From UBA940 sp031548515 (GTDB lineage: Bacteria; Bacteroidota; Bacteroidia; Bacteroidales; Rikenellaceae), in contig JAVBRB010000034.1 in NCBI GenBank assembly GCA_031548515.1, positions 1 to 18,976 on the forward strand: DNA of 18,976 nucleotides, in the 5' to 3' direction. The first letter of the stretch is position 1. Each line of letters starts with the position of its first letter. This document shows positions 1-8,587 of this stretch, piece by piece. Both the position numbers and the translations under genes were made by a program. A model generated the notes under the pieces. It did no database searches. It worked only from the letters and a program-made list of their open reading frames with translations, and was not told where the DNA came from.

Positions 1-3000
1 CCTTGTCGAAAGGTCGTGGGGAGCTGCCGATGTAGCCACCACGGCTTTCGCTTTCAGTAGGTTGTCTTCGGTGTTGGTGGTCACGCCTGTGAACGCTTCC
101 GTTGTGGCATCGTAGTTGGCTGCGGTTTTGCTTCCCGCCGCACTGGTCGTGAACGCTGTAAGCCATGTCGGTTTGGTCGTCGTCCATGTAGCGCCGTCGG
201 TCGAGAACTCAGCAGTCCATGCTACTGGCGTGTCCGTCCCGCCGGAAGTAGCATAGCTCGACACGCTGTAGGCCTTCGTACCTCCGCCATAAGTGTATGC
301 GGTAGTGGTCGCCGCACCTGTCACCGTCAGCGTTGGTACAGCGGGCGCTTCTTTGATACAGCGCACGGCGTGGCCGCATGCGCGGAGTTGATTGGCCTGC
401 GGATCAGCGCTCGCATTGTCTGTGTAAAGATAATAGCTGAGATTATTGTCTTTTACATTGGAAGACCAATAGCGGCCCTGACTGCGCAAACTTGAGAATA
501 CCCCGGAAGAACTGATTACACCGACAGCAGGATAGAACTGGCTTTTCGCAGAACCGTAGTCGGACCAGCGGCCTGGAACTTTAACAGTCGCGCTGTAATT
601 GCCTACCCATCCGCCATCGGTAAATTGCTCATAGGGATTGCCGGTAGGCATACGGTAATCGCCGCCGCCGTTTTCAGCCAGCTTGCACGGATCGCCCAGA
701 CCGGCGGCATTGTTCTGTGCCGGGAATGACGAAGGATATGATGTGCCGTTAGCGTAAGGTATACTTGCCCAATTGCTAATAGTCCCCGCGAATCCTGGCG
801 GCGTCCAGGCTACGTGATTCTTATTAAACGAACCCAGATTCTCACCCATATTTATCGCTATGGTCGAACCCCATTTGAAGTAAGCCACGAATACTGTTTC
901 GCCTGCCTCGCCGTCGGGGTACTCTTTCGAACCCTTGATTGTGAGTTTACCTGTTTCCGAACCGATCCCGACAACTCCCGGAGGCGCGATCATGCGCGTA
1001 TCTTCCACGCAGCGGATGGCCATACCGTATAGGCGTTGCCCATTGGTTGGCGCCTCCAAAGTAGTTTTGGAGAAGAGCAGTTCGTAGCCGTTGTTATAGA
1101 AACTATCAAATTTGGTACCGGACCAGTATAAACCTTGTGAAGAAGAGTTAGTCACTATTCCGGTATTAGCACGCAGGCCCGCGGCAGGATAGAACTGGCT
1201 CATGGCCGAGCCATAGTTAGACCATCTACCAGGGATAGGAACGGCAACGCTGTAATTATCGACCCATCCGCCATCGGTAAATTGTTCAAAAATAGTGGAT
1301 GATGCAGTAGGCATACGGTAGTAACCTCCGGTATTCTCAGCCAGTTTACACGGGTCGCCCAAACCGGCGGCGTTGTTCTGTGCCGGGAATGACGAAGGAT
1401 ATGATGTACCGTCAGCATAAGGTACGCTTGTCCAGTTGTTGTTAATACTCTCTGCGAATCCTGGCGGTGTCCAGGCTACGTCAGATGCGTCGAATGCATC
1501 GTTAGGACTTTTACCCTGGCCGATCGCCACGGTCGAACCCCACTTGAAGTAAACCACATAGACCGTTTCGCCTGCCGAGCCTGCAGGGGAGTTACCCTGT
1601 GCATCATATTCTTTCGAACCCTTGATGGTCAATTTGCCTGTGGTCTTGCCAACCCCTATAACTCCCGGAGGAGCAAGGACGGGAGCCCACTCCTGCGTCA
1701 CTTTGACTACAGCCGACATTCGTCCGGCAGTGAATTTGACGTAGGCAGTACGAGCATTGGCTGTGTTCATAGGTGCTGTCATATCCACCGTAGTGCCGTT
1801 GGTAGACACGGTCTCGGACGACGGGGTTACGGTAAGCCAACCCGTAGAGGTTACATCATTAGTGCAGGCCGCATCGGAATAGACTTTGGCGCTCCAGCCC
1901 TCGCAGTTGGTTTTGAGGACAAGGCTTTGGGTTTCGCCAAAGCCGTCCAATGCAAACTCACGCTTCGACACCGAAAGGTGGTAGTAACCGTCGACCGCGA
2001 CATAGCCGCCGCCCGGGACCACGACCTCGGTCGTGGCGTCGTAGTTGACCGGGGCGCTCGCGCGTGCGGTTTCGGCATCGGGGTATCCGTCGCCCATGAT
2101 CGAATTGACGGTGACGATATAGTGGTAATTGCCCAGTATGGAATGGAATATCCTTGAATCATCCCCCCTTTTCGTAATGAAGTCGATACGGTAGAATGTC
2201 TCGCTGCCGTTGTTGTATTTACCGCCTATCACCAGGCACGGATTATTGTCTTTCCACTCGGCGCCCAATGGTTCCCAGCCTCCTTCTGCTTCGAGCGGAT
2301 AGAGTTTCTGTTCGAATTTCTGGCTTACGATGTCAGTTGCGCCGAAAGTCAGGCAACTGCCGCTCCGGCATGCGCCGGATGGTAAACCGGGCGTTGTGTA
2401 ATCCGTGTGGTCGGTATGGCGGGGAATCAGGTACGCTTTGTTGGTGTAGTTGTAATACCTGACGCTCGTCATAGTGAAAGTCGCCGTGGGTACGGCATTT
2501 ACAACGTCTATCCTGGCGGCAATGCGGTTCAGGTTCGCCGATACGGTGGCTACCGATGCCTGCACCTCCACCTCTGGGCTGACCATGACTATGGGGTTGA
2601 CCGCTCCCGAAGTCTTTTTCCAGTTCGCACCCGTTGCATCTAGCATAGCAGGCAAAATGACCGCGTTCGCAAGCGTAGATTTGGTCGCACCGGCGCCCAG
2701 TGCCTCGATGACTTCGGCGGCATTTGCTACCAATACCATGTCGTAGTCGCCTTTCGGAATGGAGGCGGTGAATTCGGCTATGTCGTTGCGGGTTCCTGAA
2801 AACGAGAAATTCGTGACTTTCTGTTTGTGGAGCAATTCGCCGTCGGTTTCCTGCTCGAATGCCAGCACATATATATTTTCGATCTTGTTTTCGTCCACAG
2901 AACCGACGCCGCGCGTGTTTACAACCGTCGGTGCGGGTAGTTTCACTTCGATGGCTATGCCTTTTCCCTCTGAGGATTTGGGTCCCTGCATCGGGGTATC

Positions 3001-3093
3001 CTCGATGCACGAGACAAGCGCTGCGAGTCCAATCGCCGCCGCTATTACGGCTCGCCCCAGACTCTTTTGTGTGATTACCATGATATTATTCAT
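1..3093 (-). CDS. Fimbrial tip/accessory lipoprotein with tandem FISUMP-like modules (3' end outside window)
   Basis: One frame stays open for 1031 codons from the ATG at 3093 to the window edge, so the C-terminus is missing. Signal peptide with lipobox LVSC (Cys29) predicts an outer-membrane lipoprotein precursor. Residues ~35-375 resemble the DUF4906/Mfa-like fimbrial fold; ~386-467 form a BACON-like Ig domain (TNCEGWSAKVYSD through TAYVKFTAGRM). Two tandem FISUMP-like (Fib_succ_major) modules follow, each starting APPGV(I/V)G, containing YPSSFPAQNNAAGLGDPCKL and ending A(I/V)RC(V/I). A further Ig-like domain then begins (VPTLTVTGAATTTAY). It is last in the visible fimbrial operon, 71 bp behind a paralogue. 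Known families suggest a low-copy adhesive tip or accessory pilin; ligand unknown. An alternative ATG lies at 3081, but 3093 gives the longer standard signal peptide. Confidence 0.88.
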   Translation of the reverse strand, partial: MNNIMVITQKSLGRAVIAAAIGLAALVSCIEDTPMQGPKSSEGKGIAIEVKLPAPTVVNTRGVGSVDENKIENIYVLAFEQETDGELLHKQKVTNFSFSGTRNDIAEFTASIPKGDYDMVLVANAAEVIEALGAGATKSTLANAVILPAMLDATGANWKKTSGAVNPIVMVSPEVEVQASVATVSANLNRIAARIDVVNAVPTATFTMTSVRYYNYTNKAYLIPRHTDHTDYTTPGLPSGACRSGSCLTFGATDIVSQKFEQKLYPLEAEGGWEPLGAEWKDNNPCLVIGGKYNNGSETFYRIDFITKRGDDSRIFHSILGNYHYIVTVNSIMGDGYPDAETARASAPVNYDATTEVVVPGGGYVAVDGYYHLSVSKREFALDGFGETQSLVLKTNCEGWSAKVYSDAACTNDVTSTGWLTVTPSSETVSTNGTTVDMTAPMNTANARTAYVKFTAGRMSAVVKVTQEWAPVLAPPGVIGVGKTTGKLTIKGSKEYDAQGNSPAGSAGETVYVVYFKWGSTVAIGQGKSPNDAFDASDVAWTPPGFAESINNNWTSVPYADGTSYPSSFPAQNNAAGLGDPCKLAENTGGYYRMPTASSTIFEQFTDGGWVDNYSVAVPIPGRWSNYGSAMSQFYPAAGLRANTGIVTNSSSQGLYWSGTKFDSFYNNGYELLFSKTTLEAPTNGQRLYGMAIRCVEDTRMIAPPGVVGIGSETGKLTIKGSKEYPDGEAGETVFVAYFKWGSTIAINMGENLGSFNKNHVAWTPPGFAGTISNWASIPYANGTSYPSSFPAQNNAAGLGDPCKLAENGGGDYRMPTGNPYEQFTDGGWVGNYSATVKVPGRWSDYGSAKSQFYPAVGVISSSGVFSSLRSQGRYWSSNVKDNNLSYYLYTDNASADPQANQLRACGHAVRCIKEAPAVPTLTVTGAATTTAYTYGGGTKAYSVSSYATSGGTDTPVAWTAEFSTDGATWTTTKPTWLTAFTTSAAGSKTAANYDATTEAFTGVTTNTEDNLLKAKAVVATSAAPHDLSTR
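349..987 (-). repeat. FISUMP-like module, tandem copy 2 (within CDS)
   Basis: About 213 codons from APPGVVGIG to AVRCIKE, arranged like copy 1. The copies diverge most in the second half, between the SQFYPA motif and the final RC motif. That is what would be expected if this face binds ligand (inference). Confidence 0.85.
988..1674 (-). repeat. FISUMP-like module, tandem copy 1 (within CDS)
   Basis: About 229 codons of the leftmost gene, running from APPGVIGVG to AIRCVEDTRMI. It is followed directly by a second copy at 349-987. The most conserved stretch holds 35 identical bases (1373-1407 against 710-744). Copy 1 carries short insertions that copy 2 lacks, for example near the QGNSPAGSAGE and ASSTIF segments. 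Confidence 0.85.
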
Positions 3094-3123
3094 CGTGTCT
3101 CTTTGTTTTTCGTTTTTTACTGG

Positions 3124-3155
3124 CGTCCTGCGTAGCGGTCAGGCTCCGCAGGACG
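3124..3155 (-). other. Stable hairpin between the two tip genes
   Basis: Arms 3124-3132 and 3147-3155 are perfect 9-bp inverted repeats (CGTCCTGCG / CGCAGGACG). One mismatch and three more pairs extend the stem, leaving a 6-nt loop. It fills most of the 71-bp gap between the tip genes. No U-tract follows on the minus strand, so a processing or mRNA-stability hairpin is likelier than a terminator. Confidence 0.6.
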
Positions 3156-3164
3156 GGTATGTTT

Positions 3165-5795
3165 CTATTCTTTCACGCAGCGCACGGAGAAAGCGGCGTA
3201 GCGAGTATTATTGCCCCTGCTGGCGTTGCTGTTGTCGATATACATGGTGACACCGGTGTCAGTACCGACAGCGCTACCGGACCAGTAATAACCGGATGTA
3301 CCGGGATTGTACAGGTAGCTAGTGTCGTAGTAGCGGCCCCCGGAAGCCGGGAAAAACAGGGATGCGTTATTGTTCGGGTTATAGAACAGACGACCCTGGT
3401 ATGCTACGGTAGAGCTACCGGTCGCTACGGCGGAATTGGCGATCCCGCCACTGTAGGCAGCTTGTTGGCCTGTAGCGTGCCGGTCGAAGAATCCGTCGGC
3501 ATAATAGCCCCAAGAGGAATTTCCCACATTGCTGGACGTATTTGTCTTGGGATTCACGAATAAAGACTGGAACTGCTCCGAAGCCGAAGCGGCGATGCTG
3601 GATACACTAACGCTACTGGTCGTACTTCCGTCCGCAGGACGGCGGTAACCGCTCGGACACGATTCATAACTGCTCTTTAACGTATTCCAATAAGAGGTGT
3701 TTTCATATGTGAGACTCCATCCGCTTACAGCGGTCGAAGCAGGCACCGCGGGATTGTAGGCCGTTACGCTCGGAACGCCGCCGCTTTTCACAGCCCACTG
3801 GAAGAATGCACCGCCTTGGGTCGGATAATCGGTCAATACACCGCCCCGGGCGCCGACGTTAACAGACTCTGTGGTGGTTCCGCCACCATTGAAAGCGGAT
3901 GCTGTAAGGTTGTACGGAGAGTATTTCACGGCCAGAGTTCGTCCACTAACGCCGGTTCCCGCGTCCCCGGGACGCATCAGGTAGTCCGGCTCGTGACCCT
4001 GGCGAAGCCACAGAACGCGTTTGTACTGATAGTTGTTGTTGCCGAACGACAATACGATCCTTGCGTAACGGGCGGGCTGAGAAGCTACATAATTGGGATT
4101 GCTCGAATCCCATTTCGATTTCAAACCGATACGGAATTTGATGCCCGTACCCGTGGTCGCAGTGCCCATAGCGTATACGGCAGTACTGTTAACCTGGAAC
4201 GATTCGGCGTCACCGGGAGTGCTGCCGTATATCATCGGGTCGTCACTGCCGCCTGCGAGGAACACTATGTCGCCTTCGCGGAAGCCTGCACCGTATTCGA
4301 GCACCTGGACAGCCCAATGCCCCGCATAAGCTGCGGTCTCCGTAGACATGGAGATCACGCGCTCCCCTGTCTGCCCTGCTTTCCAGAAAGCCCCAACGTA
4401 AGGCGTCATGGTTATCGCGCTACCCTCGCCGGGGACAGGATCAACTGCCGGCGGGTTGTCGGCCTGGGCAACTTCCACTATAGTGGCCATGCGTCCGGCG
4501 GTGAATTTAATATAGGCTGTGCGTGTCGGTTTATTGGTATTGTCCGCGGCAGTAATATTTACTGTTGTGCCACCGGGGACGGAAGCAGCCGACGACGATG
4601 GGGTTATGGTAACCCAACCCGTAGTGGTTATATCATTAGTGCAGGCCGCATCGGAATAGACTTTGGCTCTCCAGCCCTGATAGTTGGTCGTAAGCGTAAG
4701 ATCCTTGGAAGACTGGGTGTATGCGTATTCTAGTTTGCCCGTCGATACATACAGATAATAGACGCCGTCTCTGGCGCTTATACCAATCTGGTTCCAGGGC
4801 ACGACATTAGCTGTGTATGTATATCCTCCAGCATAATCGACTTTACCGGTAATCTCGATATGCGAATTCTTCGGATAAGTCAGATCCGGCCGTTCGGTTG
4901 CCACCATAGTACCCGGCAGGTCCGTACCATCCATGTTGAGCGTGATATTCAGCGCCCTTGCCTTGTTTTGTTCTTCGGTCCCTGATTCGAAAAGATACGA
5001 AGGAAGTATAACGCGCACCACTTTCATGCCCCATTCTTTGCCGTCCAGTTCTTCGGTTGTCACCGTATTGCTGAAACTGGCCGGATCATCCTCTACTGTA
5101 AAAGAACGGCTTCCCGTATGGGCACCGCTCCATACGCCTCCCAACAGTGGCACGTGCGTGGGAAGATTAGAGAAAGTCACTCCAAGAAATTCGTCCGTCA
5201 GATCGTTTTCCGACAGCAGCAGCATGTCGACTCGAACCGCCAGTCGGTCGAGGGGCACGGTCCAGTATCCGGTTTCGGAATTCTTGACCACATTGGGACC
5301 GGTCACTCCGCCGTTGCCGGGCAATACGGTGACCGCGTTGACCGTACCGATCATCGGGATGTCCAGATCGCAGGAGAACATCGCCCCTGGGATATCGATC
5401 CCTGCAAGCTCCGATTTAGTGGTCACGTTCCACAGTTTGCGGCTTACCGTCTGCAGTTCGGGAACCGTTTCGGTGGTCGGTTCATTGGCTATGATCACGA
5501 AATCATAGGTTCCGGGATATATACGATGCCGGACGAAGGGGGCGTCGCCCAACTGAGAGTCGTCGTAACAAACATTGCTCTTGATCGTTCCGTCGGGTGC
5601 GAAAGCCATCACGCGCAAACCCGACACATTGTAATCGGGATCGTTCAGGTCGGCGAATACGCGCGTGGCGATATCGATCTCAACGGGTGCGGATGGTCCG
5701 GTGCCGGACTTTATACGGTCCGTTCCCAGATCGGTCATGCATGACGTCAGAATCAACATGCATGCGGTTATTATCAGATTCGCGGTGCGTTTCAT
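3165..5795 (-). CDS. Fimbrial tip/accessory lipoprotein (DUF4906 - BACON-like - FISUMP-like)
   Basis: Encodes 876 aa. The frame is open further upstream, but the ATG at 5795 gives MKRTANLII and lipobox LTSC (Cys19), so it was chosen. Residues ~30-345 are the DUF4906/Mfa-like fimbrial region (YPKNSHIEITGKVDYAGG near its end). A BACON-like domain at ~361-443 is nearly the same as that of the next gene. After a Pro-rich linker, the C-terminal ~265 residues form a FISUMP-like domain, with CPSGYRRP at ~710, FFPASGGRY, GYYWSGS and a final SVRCVKE. It lies 40 bp behind the anchor gene and 71 bp before its paralogue, in one operon. Probably exported, anchored or assembled as a minor tip pilin. The specific ligand is unknown. 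Confidence 0.88.
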   Translation of the reverse strand: MKRTANLIITACMLILTSCMTDLGTDRIKSGTGPSAPVEIDIATRVFADLNDPDYNVSGLRVMAFAPDGTIKSNVCYDDSQLGDAPFVRHRIYPGTYDFVIIANEPTTETVPELQTVSRKLWNVTTKSELAGIDIPGAMFSCDLDIPMIGTVNAVTVLPGNGGVTGPNVVKNSETGYWTVPLDRLAVRVDMLLLSENDLTDEFLGVTFSNLPTHVPLLGGVWSGAHTGSRSFTVEDDPASFSNTVTTEELDGKEWGMKVVRVILPSYLFESGTEEQNKARALNITLNMDGTDLPGTMVATERPDLTYPKNSHIEITGKVDYAGGYTYTANVVPWNQIGISARDGVYYLYVSTGKLEYAYTQSSKDLTLTTNYQGWRAKVYSDAACTNDITTTGWVTITPSSSAASVPGGTTVNITAADNTNKPTRTAYIKFTAGRMATIVEVAQADNPPAVDPVPGEGSAITMTPYVGAFWKAGQTGERVISMSTETAAYAGHWAVQVLEYGAGFREGDIVFLAGGSDDPMIYGSTPGDAESFQVNSTAVYAMGTATTGTGIKFRIGLKSKWDSSNPNYVASQPARYARIVLSFGNNNYQYKRVLWLRQGHEPDYLMRPGDAGTGVSGRTLAVKYSPYNLTASAFNGGGTTTESVNVGARGGVLTDYPTQGGAFFQWAVKSGGVPSVTAYNPAVPASTAVSGWSLTYENTSYWNTLKSSYESCPSGYRRPADGSTTSSVSVSSIAASASEQFQSLFVNPKTNTSSNVGNSSWGYYADGFFDRHATGQQAAYSGGIANSAVATGSSTVAYQGRLFYNPNNNASLFFPASGGRYYDTSYLYNPGTSGYYWSGSAVGTDTGVTMYIDNSNASRGNNTRYAAFSVRCVKE

Positions 5796-5835
5796 ATCTC
5801 GTGGTCTTTTATTATTCTGTGCAGGCATCATGTGT

Positions 5836-6747
5836 TTAAAGATCGTTGCCGTCATCGACTACCGCCCAGCCGTTGATGCTGACCGACACGTCCATATTGG
5901 CATCGAAGCGCAATTCGACTTCAAACAGATGGGTAGTTTCGAAATCGACCGAAAGAAGGGCCGAACAGATCATGGCGACCAAATTTCCGTTATTGTGCTC
6001 GTTTGGAAACAGTACCTCGCCGGTAGTAGTATTACGAAGTGTAAGGATCGGGCTGCGGCCGTCGGTCAGGCGCATCACTACAAGCTCGCCTGAAAGCTGT
6101 GATGTGGCGGCATTCCTGGCGCAGGCCGTTGTATAATCAAATGTCGGACATTCCGACACAAAAGAATTGTCGAATTTATAGTGGCTGTTGTTGTCGCGGA
6201 TCTCGATCGCGAAATCGTCCGCCGAGGAAGGAAGCCCTACTGTGCGGACACGTATGATATTGGTAAGAAGCGGCATGTAGACGTCGATATGCTCGCTGCG
6301 CGTAACTATATTGACCGGAATCTCCACGCTTGAAAAAAGATGGTGTGGCGATTGGGTTACTTTGGCTCCTGGTCCGTATGCGAGGTAAAACAGCGCTTCA
6401 TCCAGAGTGGTAACACCCTCCTGGAACGACTCTGTATTGGCGTAGCAGTCGCGCAGTCCGCGGAAACCTATCAATTTGTAGCCTCCCTTGAACAGGGAAA
6501 TATTCATGAAATGTTCGTTGTTGGATTCAAAAGCGATTCCTTCGGTATATGTTTTTCTGTATATCCCGTCGGCATCGAACACGAACAGGCTGGCACGGTC
6601 CGTGGCCGGCAACACGAAATCTGCTGAAAGAGCGTCGTGGTACAGGCGTACAGTGATGCCGTCAGGGCAGTCCGAATAGTCATCATCCAGGCATGACTGC
6701 GTCAGGACCAGGATAGCGAGGAACAGGATGGTGCGGAATCGTTTCAT
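5836..6747 (-). CDS. FimB/Mfa2-family fimbrial anchor lipoprotein
   Basis: Encodes 303 aa. The start at 6747 yields MKRFRTILF with lipobox LTQSC (Cys19); the longer upstream reading would run through the intrinsic terminator and is rejected. The spacing of short motifs fits the FimB/Mfa2 family (PF08842): CPDGITVRLYHD after the lipidated Cys, LFVFDADG, FKGGYKLIGFRGL, PLLTNIIRVRTVG, and the closing VSINGWAVV. In known systems this protein anchors the fimbria to the outer membrane and limits its length. It lies 186 bp behind the fimbrillin, separated by a terminator, and 40 bp ahead of the first tip gene, which fits lower expression than the major subunit. Confidence 0.9.
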   Translation of the reverse strand: MKRFRTILFLAILVLTQSCLDDDYSDCPDGITVRLYHDALSADFVLPATDRASLFVFDADGIYRKTYTEGIAFESNNEHFMNISLFKGGYKLIGFRGLRDCYANTESFQEGVTTLDEALFYLAYGPGAKVTQSPHHLFSSVEIPVNIVTRSEHIDVYMPLLTNIIRVRTVGLPSSADDFAIEIRDNNSHYKFDNSFVSECPTFDYTTACARNAATSQLSGELVVMRLTDGRSPILTLRNTTTGEVLFPNEHNNGNLVAMICSALLSVDFETTHLFEVELRFDANMDVSVSINGWAVVDDGNDL

Positions 6748-6841
6748 TTTATTATTTTCTGATGATGGGACGTTAATCCCTCTTGTTTCAGTTTGCAGGT
6801 GTTGCCTTTGTAAATCTTCGTGCTTATTTCCGGCGGTAATT

Positions 6842-6879
6842 AAAAAAGGGGGCCGCTGCCGCATATCGACGCGGCCCCC
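6842..6879 (-). terminator. Intrinsic terminator between major fimbrillin and anchor gene
   Basis: On the minus strand a perfect 9-bp stem (GGGGGCCGC / GCGGCCCCC, positions 6879-6871 and 6856-6848) with a 14-nt loop is followed directly by TTTTTT. It lies 55 bp past the fimbrillin stop and about 95 bp before the anchor start. It probably ends most fimbrillin transcripts and lets a fraction continue into the anchor and tip genes. Confidence 0.9.
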
Positions 6880-6933
6880 GGGTATTACAGAGTGTAGGTG
6901 ATTATTTTGTTGATTGGTTCTTTATCGTTCGGA

Positions 6934-8430
6934 TTAGAAATCCCATCCTTCTTCGAACGTCTTCCACGGATTGATGATGACATCCAGGTCGGCATTCGCT
7001 TCGGTTACGATGGGTTCATCGGGATCGTCCGGATTTTCTTCGTCGTCTTCATCGGGATCATCGTCGCCGTCGTCTCCTTCGTCATCGTCGCCGTCACCGT
7101 CTTTGTCGGTCCATGTGCTGCGTCCCGGGCCTTTGATCGAATTGATCTTCACGGTGATAAAGTCGTTGCGGACAACATCCCACTGGTTAGATTCTGTCTG
7201 AGCAGCTCCAAGCCATGCATAGTATAAGCAGACGCCGTCCGTGTAGTGGTCGATCATCTTGTTCATTTCTGCCTCATCAGCAGGCAGAACTATACCCAGT
7301 TTGTCCTGGGTGAACTGCTCAGCATCTGCCAGCGACTGGAAATAGAACACATTCAAGTTGCTGCCATCGAAGTTGCGGATCACGAAAAAGTCATCGTTGC
7401 CAATAGTGCGCGGGTTGCCACCGGTCCATACGCCGCCACCTTCGTTATTCATGTATTCAGCAGGCGAATAGATAGCTTTGATTACCACGTAGCTCGATTC
7501 TCCCTGATAGTGTTTTTCCGAAGTGTTTTCGGTGATATACTCGACGTCGGCAACAGTATAGTCTTTTCCGTTAGTCTGTTTAGCGACTGCGGATTTCCAG
7601 TTGTTGATGTAGCGGAAGAACGAAGTTGCGCCATACTCTCCTGCGGCAGGCGCTCCTCCGCCGACTTTCCAACCAGAGTAGTTCGGGTCATAAACCACGG
7701 TTTGTGCGGCGTTGTTGTGCCGCATCAGGTACTGGGTCTTGTTCACGTTGCGAACGCGCCAGCCTGTTACCGTAGCCGTGCTGCCGTCTATCGCTGAAGT
7801 GTATACATTGCTTCCATTGTGGATGGTCACAACCTTCACGGAAAGACGGTCCATATCATAGGAGATAGGAGTGTTCGCAGCTGGTGCGGGTTGAAGGCTC
7901 ACAGGTTGTACAATGCCGGTCATAACGAAGCCGTTATCGGTTGCATAGACAGGTTTGATGTCTGTTGCGCTTGCCAACTTGGGCGCCGTTGCAGTTGCTG
8001 TCGGGTTGAGTGTCTCTGCGTTGAGGGCGCTCATCGGCTTTCCGGTAAGGCTGGTAACGGTAGCGGCAGACAGGTTCACGCCGGCGAATACCCAACGGGC
8101 AGCAGTGGTTGTTTTCACTTTTGCGACCAGAGTTGTTTTGTCATAGCTGGCGCTCGTAACAGTTGCATCCACTTCAATAGCTCCGTTGGCTCCGCTCAAC
8201 TGGTAGCCGTTAGCATCGTAAAAGAAGATGTTGATCTTCGAGAATCCCTGTTCCTCGGTGCGGGCATTCGGATCCGGCGTGTCGGCCCTGGCCGCCGGAT
8301 TCACCAGGCGGAGAGAAACGTAAGCCTCGCTGCCGGCCTGAGCCTGATTGTTGTCTTCCTTTGCACCGTCCTTCGAGCACGAAGCAAGGAGTGCCATCGC
8401 CGCAAGGGCGCTAAATAGAATTTTCTTCAT
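6934..8430 (-). CDS. Mfa1-family major fimbrillin with aspartate-rich C-terminal segment
   Basis: Encodes 498 aa. MKKILFSALAAMALLASC has a clear lipobox (Cys18), as in type V pilin precursors that are lipidated and then cut by an arginine-specific protease; Arg48 and Arg57 are possible sites (inference). Fimbrillin features include INIFFYDANGYQL (~66-78), WVFAGVNLS, FVMTGIVQPVSL, MDRLSVKVV and a short C-terminal strand DVIINPWKTFEE like that of Mfa1. Between the pilin body and that strand lies an insert (442-473) in which 22 of 32 residues are Asp or Glu. It opens with DKDGDGDDDEGD, which matches an EF-hand-like DxDxDG loop. The start is preceded only by A/T-rich sequence, with no Shine-Dalgarno. 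It follows the anti-sigma gene by 157 bp and has its own terminator. Confidence 0.87.
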   Translation of the reverse strand: MKKILFSALAAMALLASCSKDGAKEDNNQAQAGSEAYVSLRLVNPAARADTPDPNARTEEQGFSKINIFFYDANGYQLSGANGAIEVDATVTSASYDKTTLVAKVKTTTAARWVFAGVNLSAATVTSLTGKPMSALNAETLNPTATATAPKLASATDIKPVYATDNGFVMTGIVQPVSLQPAPAANTPISYDMDRLSVKVVTIHNGSNVYTSAIDGSTATVTGWRVRNVNKTQYLMRHNNAAQTVVYDPNYSGWKVGGGAPAAGEYGATSFFRYINNWKSAVAKQTNGKDYTVADVEYITENTSEKHYQGESSYVVIKAIYSPAEYMNNEGGGVWTGGNPRTIGNDDFFVIRNFDGSNLNVFYFQSLADAEQFTQDKLGIVLPADEAEMNKMIDHYTDGVCLYYAWLGAAQTESNQWDVVRNDFITVKINSIKGPGRSTWTDKDGDGDDDEGDDGDDDPDEDDEENPDDPDEPIVTEANADLDVIINPWKTFEEGWDF

Positions 8431-8526
8431 GTTTAAAAAATTTGATTAAAAAGGTTGATAGAAATTGATTGTTTGTGGTCGTATATTCAATGTGTCGATT
8501 TTGGTCGTCGGTAAACGGGCCGGATA

Positions 8527-8537
8527 GGGTTTGGGGT
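8527..8537 (-). promoter_or_regulatory. Candidate shared upstream motif (fimbrillin copy)
   Basis: The minus strand reads ACCCCAAACCC about 97 bp before the fimbrillin start. Near-identical 11-mers occur upstream of the anti-sigma gene (9999-10009, ACCCCAAAACC) and of the 120-aa gene (10497-10507, ACCCCGAAACC), each differing from the anti-sigma copy at one base. This could be a sigma- or regulator-binding site; function is inferred only from placement. Confidence 0.3.
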
Positions 8538-8587
8538 CCGAAGCCGTGTCATTGTCAAATTGGTTGTCGAAATTTAAGTCAGTGTTT

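Noticed and set aside
2333..3010. Minus-strand frame of 225 codons
   Set aside because: Arg/His/Cys-rich composition; it is a shifted shadow of the leftmost tip gene, whose own frame is open throughout and shows a lipobox and known domains.
3816..4733. Plus-strand frame of 305 codons
   Set aside because: Antisense shadow of the 876-aa tip protein; no domain-like sequence or start context.
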